A stretch of DNA of 35,277 nt, taken from contig JBJTCD010000044.1 of assembly GCA_046091665.1 (NCBI GenBank), positions 1-35,277 on the forward strand, in the 5' to 3' direction. The stretch is from CAIUPE01 sp046091665 (lineage in GTDB: Bacteria > Pseudomonadota > Alphaproteobacteria > Rhizobiales > Beijerinckiaceae). The notes under the pieces are model-generated. The model searched no databases. It had not been told where the DNA came from and was given only the letters and a program-made list of their open reading frames with translations. This document shows, one piece after another, positions 30,149-35,277 of this stretch; positions within the stretch are counted from its first letter, which is position 1; the number at the start of each line of letters is the position of its first letter. The translations under genes were made by a program, and so were the position numbers.

Positions 30149-31747
30149 ATGATTTCAAAAACCCTGAAAACCGCAGCCGGCGTGACTTTCGCCGCGATGC
30201 TGCTCGGTGCGACCGCCGTGTCTGCCAAGACATTGGTTTATTGCTCCGAAGGCAGCCCAGAGAATTTCACACCGGCCATCAACACGACCGGTACAAGCTT
30301 TGATGCCGCGCGCCCTGTCTATGACAAGCTCGTCGCCTTCAAGCGCGGCACATCGGAAGTTGAGCCTTCACTCGCTGAAAGCTGGGATGTGGCCGATGGC
30401 GGCAAGACCATCACTTTCAAACTCCGCAAGGGCGTGAAGTTCCATTCAGGCGTTAACGGCTTCAAGCCTTCACGCGACTTCAATGCCGATGACGTGCTTT
30501 GGTCGTTCAACCGCCAATGGAAAGAAGATCATCCTTACGCGAAGGTCTCAGGCGGCAAATATGATTATTTCAACGACATGGATATGCCGACATTGCTCGA
30601 GAGCCTCGAGAAGAAAGATGACTATACCGTCGTCATGAAACTCAAAGAACCGAATATGCCGATCCTCGCCAATCTCGCGATGGATTTCGCAGCGATCGGT
30701 TCAGCCGAATATGCTGACATGTTGTTGAAGGCGGGGAAAGCAGAACAGTTCGACCAAGCTCCAGTTGGCACAGGTCCGTTCTCATTTGTTGCGTATCAGA
30801 AAGACGCCGCAATCCGCTTCAAGAAAAATCCTGATTACTTCGGTGAAAAAGCGCTTGTTGATGATCTCGTTTTCGCGATCACACCTGATCCGACCGCACG
30901 TCTTGCAAAATTGAAGAAGGGCGAATGCCACTTCATGATTGCACCGCGTCCGGCCGATCTTGAAGAGATCAAGAAAGATGCTTCACTCAACCTGATCAGC
31001 CAGTCGGGCTTGAACATTGCTTACTGGGCCTTCAACGTTCAGAAGCCGCCTTTCGACAAGAAGGAAGTGCGTCAAGCCTTCAATATGGCGATCGACAAAG
31101 CCGCGATCATCAAGGACGTCTATATGGGCGCAGGTTCAGCCGCGAAAAACCTGATCCCGCCGACGCTCTGGTCCTATAACGATAAAGTACAGGACTATCC
31201 TTACGACTCAGCAAAGGCCAAAAGCATGCTCGAAGCCGCTGGCGTAAAGAACCTCGATATCGATCTCTGGTATATGCCGGTGCAACGTCCTTACAATCCG
31301 AATGCGAAGCGCATTGCTGAAATGATGCAGGCTGACCTCGCAAAAGTGGGCGTGAATGCGAAACTCGTCACCTATGAATGGGGTGAGTATCGTAAGCGCG
31401 CGCAGCAAGGCGAACACACCACCGCTCAGCTTGGTTGGACGGGTGACAATGGTGATCCGGATAACTTCTTCTTCCTGCGCGGTTGCGCAGCGGCACGTCC
31501 GGGCGGCCAGAACCTGACGAAATGGTGCAACAAGGACTACACCGACAAGCTCGACAAAGCGCGCGCTTCAGCGGATGTGGCCGAACGTACCAAGCTCTAT
31601 CAGGAAATGCAGGTCATCGAACATGATGAAGCGCCTGATATGAAAATCGCACACTCGATCGTGTTCGAAGCGATGCGCAAAGAAGTCACCGGCTTCAAGC
31701 AGTCACCGCTCGGCTCGCATGAGTTCCAAGGCGTCGATGTGAAGTAA
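30149..31747 (+). CDS. dppA: Dipeptide ABC transporter substrate-binding protein DppA
   Basis: A 532-residue periplasmic protein with a signal peptide (SKTLKTAAGVTFAAMLLG, then ATAVSA). The mature start KTLVYCSEGSPENFTPA is almost that of E. coli DppA. Other DppA-like stretches are GTGPFSFVAYQKDA, GAGSAAKNLIPPTLWSYND, MPVQRPYNPNAKRIAEMMQA and GWTGDNGDPDNFFFLRGC. It delivers dipeptides, and in some bacteria haem precursors, to the Dpp permease. GAGGGAC precedes the ATG. The 175-bp leader contains a CGCGGGC/GCCCGCG hairpin (30094-30114) without a T tract. A terminator after the gene separates it from dppB. Confidence 0.96.
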   Translation: MISKTLKTAAGVTFAAMLLGATAVSAKTLVYCSEGSPENFTPAINTTGTSFDAARPVYDKLVAFKRGTSEVEPSLAESWDVADGGKTITFKLRKGVKFHSGVNGFKPSRDFNADDVLWSFNRQWKEDHPYAKVSGGKYDYFNDMDMPTLLESLEKKDDYTVVMKLKEPNMPILANLAMDFAAIGSAEYADMLLKAGKAEQFDQAPVGTGPFSFVAYQKDAAIRFKKNPDYFGEKALVDDLVFAITPDPTARLAKLKKGECHFMIAPRPADLEEIKKDASLNLISQSGLNIAYWAFNVQKPPFDKKEVRQAFNMAIDKAAIIKDVYMGAGSAAKNLIPPTLWSYNDKVQDYPYDSAKAKSMLEAAGVKNLDIDLWYMPVQRPYNPNAKRIAEMMQADLAKVGVNAKLVTYEWGEYRKRAQQGEHTTAQLGWTGDNGDPDNFFFLRGCAAARPGGQNLTKWCNKDYTDKLDKARASADVAERTKLYQEMQVIEHDEAPDMKIAHSIVFEAMRKEVTGFKQSPLGSHEFQGVDVK

Positions 31748-31806
31748 GCTTGCGAAGAGATGCTCAGACGTTGTGACGTTTGAGTTTTCTGAAGCTTCAA
31801 AAATTG

Positions 31807-31838
31807 AACCTCCCCCTTTCACGAGGGGGAGGTTTTTT
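31807..31838 (+). terminator. Intrinsic terminator after dppA
   Basis: AACCTCCCCC and GGGGGAGGTT form a 10-bp stem around TTTCACGA, followed by TTTT. It would make dppA transcripts more abundant than those of the downstream permease genes. Confidence 0.85.
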
Positions 31839-31857
31839 GTTGGGTCGACGTCTCATC

Positions 31858-31977
31858 CCGTCATTGCGAGCGAAAGCGAAGCAAACCAGTTGGAGATTCA
31901 GCAACCGGCGCTGTGACTTCATAGAACTTCAATACCAATCATCTGCTGGATTGCTTCAGGTTCGCTCGCAATGACGG
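31858..31977. repeat. REP-like inverted pair between dppA and dppB
   Basis: The left arm, ccgtcattgcgagcgaaagc (31858 onward), mirrors the right arm, which ends gttcgctcgcaatgacgg (31977). It is the same unit as at 1606-1723. With the terminator it fills the 288-bp dppA-dppB gap, where no gene is seen. Confidence 0.82.
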
Positions 31978-32035
31978 TTGATAGAATGAGTCATAATGGT
32001 TGAAACCAACCGCCCAACCAAATAAAACCTTACCC

Positions 32036-33049
32036 ATGATTAAATTTATCTTGCGCCGCCTGTTGCTAACTCTGCCGACTTTTGTCGCGCTGATGTTTGT
32101 GACCTTTATGGCGATCCGGCTGGTGCCAGGCGATCCGGTTGAAGTGCGCACCGGCGAACGCGGCATATCGGCTGAGCGCCTCGCTTATTTCAGGCATGAA
32201 TTGGGGCTTGATCAACCGCTCTGGAAACAATTTGTCGATTATGTCTGGCAACTCTTGCATGGCAATTTCGGCGTATCACTTTCAACCAATGAGAAAGTGC
32301 TGACTGAATTTTTGACACTCTTCCCCGCAACGCTTGAACTCGCCTTCGCCGGCATGTTGTTCGCCGTTGTCATCGGCGTGCCCTCTGGTGTGGTGGCTGC
32401 TGTCAAACGCGGCAGCATTTTTGATCAGTCATTGATGGGCTTTGCGGTCACCGGATTTTCAATGCCCATCTTCTGGTGGGGACTTCTTCTCATCATGCTT
32501 GTGTCCGAAGGTTTGGGATGGACGCCCGTCTCCGGTCGCATCGATATGATTCAATTTTATTTTGAACCGATAACAGGTTTTATGCTGATTGACTCAGCCT
32601 TATCGGATCAAGACGGCGCCTTCTGGTCTGCGTTACATCATCTCATCTTGCCGATGATTGTTCTTGGCACTGTGCCTCTTGCTGTGATCGCGCGCATGAC
32701 ACGTTCATCCATGCTTGAAGTGTTGTCTGAAGATTACGTGCGTACTGCACGCGCGAAAGGTCTATCCGAATTTCGTGTCATTTCCATTCATGCTTTGCGC
32801 AATGCACTCATTCCTGTTGTCACCGTAATTGGATTGCAAGTCGGCGGCCTGCTTGCGGGCGCGGTCTTGACCGAAACCATTTTCTCTTGGCCTGGTGTTG
32901 GCAAATGGTTGATTGAAGCGATTGGAAGACGCGATTATCCCGCGCTGCAAGGCGGTATTCTTCTCATCTCGTCCTTGGTAATCATCGTGAATGTGATCGT
33001 CGATGTGCTTTATGGCCTTATCAATCCGAGGATCCGTCATGCCGGCTGA
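32036..33049 (+). CDS. dppB: Dipeptide ABC transporter permease DppB
   Basis: A 337-residue inner membrane protein with six expected helices. The family N-terminus is FILRRLLLTLPTFVALMFVT with RLVPGDPVE. The cytoplasmic loop that contacts the ATPases (the EAA-like motif) is DYVRTARAKGLSEFRVI followed by HALRNALIPVVTVIG. It forms the channel with DppC. The ATG at 32036 is chosen; an in-frame TTG at 32000 is less likely. It overlaps dppC by 11 bp. Confidence 0.95.
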   Translation: MIKFILRRLLLTLPTFVALMFVTFMAIRLVPGDPVEVRTGERGISAERLAYFRHELGLDQPLWKQFVDYVWQLLHGNFGVSLSTNEKVLTEFLTLFPATLELAFAGMLFAVVIGVPSGVVAAVKRGSIFDQSLMGFAVTGFSMPIFWWGLLLIMLVSEGLGWTPVSGRIDMIQFYFEPITGFMLIDSALSDQDGAFWSALHHLILPMIVLGTVPLAVIARMTRSSMLEVLSEDYVRTARAKGLSEFRVISIHALRNALIPVVTVIGLQVGGLLAGAVLTETIFSWPGVGKWLIEAIGRRDYPALQGGILLISSLVIIVNVIVDVLYGLINPRIRHAG

Positions 33050-33935
33050 ACCCGCTCGTCATGCGTCTAAGCCGCAAGGCCCGGTTGGCGCTTTTTGGTC
33101 GAGCTTCACGCAAAATCGCGGCGCGGTGAGTGGTCTTGTCATTCTCGCTCTGGTGATTGGTGTTGCGATTTTTGCCGACTTCATCGCGCCCCATTCAGCC
33201 GTCGAACAATTTCGTAACTTCACAAAGTTACCCCCCGCTTGGGTTGAAGGCGGTAACAAGGAATTTCTTTTGGGCACCGATGCACTCGGGCGCGATATGC
33301 TTTCGCGCTTGATTTATGGCGCGCGCATATCACTTTTCATTGGCCTCTCCGTGATGATCGTTTCAGTCGTCGCGGGGATTGCGCTGGGCCTGATCGCCGC
33401 CTATCTCGGCGGTGCTGTTGATGCCGTGATGATGAGATTGATGGATCTTATTCTTTCAATCCCGAGTCTTGTGCTCGCCATTCTGGTTGTTTCAATCCTT
33501 GGCCCATCACTGACAAACACAATCGTCGCCGTTTCTGTTGTTTATCTTCCGAATTATGTGCGGCTCGTACGCGCATCAGCTCTTGCAGAATTCAACAAGG
33601 ATTATGTGATCGCTGCAAAAGTCGCTGGCGTCGGACCAATCCGCCTGATGTTTAAAACCGTTCTGCCGAATTGCTTGGCGCCTCTCATCGTGCAAGCGGC
33701 ACTTGGAGTTTCAAATGCGATTCTTGAAGCCGCAGCGCTTGGCTTTTTGGGGCTTGGCGCGCAACCGCCTGTGCCGGAATGGGGCGCGATGTTGGCTGAC
33801 AGTCGCGAATTCATTCGCTCCAATCCCTGGATCGTAACACTTCCCGGTTTGGCGATTTTGATTTCGGTGGTTGCGATCAATCTCTTTGGCGATGGCTTGC
33901 GCGATGCGCTTGATCCAAAACTCAGGAGGTCGTGA
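33039..33935 (+). CDS. dppC: Dipeptide ABC transporter permease DppC
   Basis: A 298-residue membrane protein. After an N-terminal helix come the family motifs FLLGTDALGRDMLSRLIYGA and SLFIGLSVMIVS, the coupling loop DYVIAAKVAGVGPIRLMFKTV, and PEWGAMLADSREFI. It pairs with DppB. The ATG at 33039 lies within the end of dppB, and an upstream in-frame start at 33003 lies still deeper in it. Its stop overlaps the dppD start. Confidence 0.95.
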   Translation: MPAEPARHASKPQGPVGAFWSSFTQNRGAVSGLVILALVIGVAIFADFIAPHSAVEQFRNFTKLPPAWVEGGNKEFLLGTDALGRDMLSRLIYGARISLFIGLSVMIVSVVAGIALGLIAAYLGGAVDAVMMRLMDLILSIPSLVLAILVVSILGPSLTNTIVAVSVVYLPNYVRLVRASALAEFNKDYVIAAKVAGVGPIRLMFKTVLPNCLAPLIVQAALGVSNAILEAAALGFLGLGAQPPVPEWGAMLADSREFIRSNPWIVTLPGLAILISVVAINLFGDGLRDALDPKLRRS

Positions 33936-34927
33936 TGATGGCGCTTCTTGATATTCGCAATTTGTCGGTGTCCTTCGCCACGCGTAACGGTGCTTTCAAA
34001 GCGGTCGACGGCATTGATCTTTCTGTCGATAAAGATGATGTGCTCGCCATTGTGGGTGAGTCAGGCTCCGGCAAATCGGTGGCGATGCTTGCGGTCATGG
34101 GTCTTCTCCCCTGGACAGCCACTGTCACCGCCGACGCAATGAATTTCAACGGAATTGATCTTTTGACCATCTCGGCGAAAGACCGTCGTAAAATCGTGCG
34201 GCGTGATATCGCGATGATTTTTCAAGAGCCAATGTCGTCGCTGAATCCCTGTTTCACCGTCGGCTTTCAAATCGGCGAAACATTAAAAACGCATTTCGGT
34301 ATGGATCGCGCGGCACGCAAAAAGCGTTCGATCGAGTTACTCGATCAAGTTGGGATCACTGATCCGGAACGCCGCTTGAATGCATTTCCGCATCAGCTTT
34401 CTGGCGGCATGAGCCAACGCGTGATGATTGCAATGGCGCTTGCAAGCGAGCCGAAATTGCTGATTGCGGATGAACCAACAACGGCTCTTGACGTGACAAT
34501 CCAAGCGCAGATTCTTGATCTGCTTTTGCGCCTTCGTCACGAGACGGGTATGGGCCTTGTTCTCATCACGCACGATATGGGCGTTGTGGCTGAAACGGCT
34601 GAACGCGTTGTTGTGCAATATGCAGGGCAACAGGTTGAAGCTCAAAAGACCGATAGCCTCTTCCGTGAACCGCGCCATCCTTATACATCGGCACTGCTCG
34701 CCGCATTGCCGGAACGCGCAACAGGACGTGTGTTGCCCTCCATTCCCGGCGTTGTGCCCGGACAATTTGACCATTTACAAGGTTGCATGTTTGCACCGCG
34801 TTGCGCCTTCGCGACAGATCATTGCCATCATGTGAAGCCTCATCATGCTTCAGATGGTTTTGGTCGTGCGCTCTGCCATACGCCGCTCTCACAGGGTGTG
34901 CCACAGACTGCAGGAGCTGCGGCATGA
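33935..34927 (+). CDS. dppD: Dipeptide ABC transporter ATPase DppD
   Basis: About 330 residues. Walker A is GESGSGKSVAML, the Q-loop MIFQEPMSSLNP, the signature LSGGMSQRVMIAMAL, and Walker B LLIADEPTTALDVT. The C-terminal oligopeptide-transporter domain has the Cys pattern LQGCMFAPRCAFATDHCHHV, which in relatives carries an iron-sulphur cluster. It powers transport with DppF. Start choice: AGGAGG (33924-33929) serves ATGs at 33935 and 33938; TGATG overlap with dppC favours 33935. Confidence 0.95.
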   Translation: MMALLDIRNLSVSFATRNGAFKAVDGIDLSVDKDDVLAIVGESGSGKSVAMLAVMGLLPWTATVTADAMNFNGIDLLTISAKDRRKIVRRDIAMIFQEPMSSLNPCFTVGFQIGETLKTHFGMDRAARKKRSIELLDQVGITDPERRLNAFPHQLSGGMSQRVMIAMALASEPKLLIADEPTTALDVTIQAQILDLLLRLRHETGMGLVLITHDMGVVAETAERVVVQYAGQQVEAQKTDSLFREPRHPYTSALLAALPERATGRVLPSIPGVVPGQFDHLQGCMFAPRCAFATDHCHHVKPHHASDGFGRALCHTPLSQGVPQTAGAAA

Positions 34928-35277
34928 GCGTGGTTCTTCAAGCCAAAGGTTTAACGCGTGACTATGCCGTGAAACGCGGTGTCTTCACCAAACAAGCGAT
35001 TGTGCATGCACTGGCCGATGTGAGTTTTGATTTGGAAAGCGGTAAGACTCTCGCCGTTGTGGGTGAATCAGGGTCGGGCAAATCAACACTTGCACGTTTG
35101 ATCACCATGATTGAAACACCAACTGCCGGTGCGCTCACCATCAATGGTGTTGATCTTGCTACCGCGAGTGCTTCTGATCGCAAAGCGCTGCGCCGCGAAG
35201 TACAGATCGTTTTTCAAAATCCTTATGGTTCACTCAATCCGCGCCAAACGATTGGTGATGCGCTTGAAGAACCGTTG
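34924..35277 (+). CDS. dppF: Dipeptide ABC transporter ATPase DppF, 5' part only
   Basis: The first 118 residues are present; the gene is cut by the right edge. Walker A is VVGESGSGKSTLARLI, and the Q-loop region is QIVFQNPYGSLNPRQTIGD. The ATG overlaps the dppD stop (ATGA). It completes the usual dppABCDF order. Confidence 0.93.
   Translation, partial: MSVVLQAKGLTRDYAVKRGVFTKQAIVHALADVSFDLESGKTLAVVGESGSGKSTLARLITMIETPTAGALTINGVDLATASASDRKALRREVQIVFQNPYGSLNPRQTIGDALEEPL

Overview
The window looks like a chromosomal segment of an alphaproteobacterium, most likely Hyphomicrobiales (Rhizobiales), of moderate GC by eye. The evidence is the gene content: an E. coli-like DppA operon, a GcvA-type LysR regulator, a DUF3018 MazE-like antitoxin and a dimethylglycine-dehydrogenase-type GcvT fusion. 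Several short palindromic repeat families typical of that order also litter the gaps. No rRNA, tRNA, CRISPR array, transposase or phage gene was recognised.

Layout. Bases 1-1599: the 5' part of an M20 amidohydrolase (-) diverging from transaldolase (+). Bases 1733-8768: one long minus-strand unit read ALDH7-type semialdehyde dehydrogenase, DapB-like reductase, glutaryl-CoA dehydrogenase, DUF559 protein, class III CoA-transferase, TPP enzyme. A LysR gene (8953-9849) diverges from it. This resembles the lower lysine/glutarate pathway: aminoadipate semialdehyde, then glutarate, glutaryl-CoA and crotonyl-CoA. Bases 9853-13612: a ChbG-type deacetylase, a GT2 glycosyltransferase, MurJ and a small membrane protein. 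Bases 13669-17440: an SMP-30 hydrolase, an LhgO-like FAD enzyme and an orphan family 5 substrate-binding protein. Bases 17441-25068: dimethylglycine dehydrogenase, a broken MazEF module, an M17 aminopeptidase and argG, enclosed by two inverted copies of a ~575 bp RNA-plus-small-ORF element. Bases 25069-29973: three more toxin-antitoxin modules around typA and cobU. Bases 30149-35277: the dppABCDF dipeptide transporter, with dppF cut by the window end.

The most unusual item is the duplicated element at 17447-18022 (+) and 24470-25047 (-). Each copy carries a matching promoter, a roughly 205-nt RNA that folds into a long closing helix around three hairpins, an intrinsic terminator, and then a 72-73 aa ORF with its own ribosome binding site. 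The two copies differ at paired positions in a compensating way: six double compensatory changes, plus several consistent wobble changes. This is good internal evidence for a selected RNA fold. I do not recognise either the RNA or the protein.

Other points of note are a DapB-family protein that has lost the catalytic His pair and sits beside lysine-catabolic enzymes; a DUF559 gene whose two ends, and whose ribosome binding site and that of the next gene, are made from palindromic repeats; a MazF toxin killed by one stop codon while its antitoxin remains intact; and a toxin-antitoxin operon overlapping cobU. All function calls come from motif recognition by eye; no search or folding program was run.
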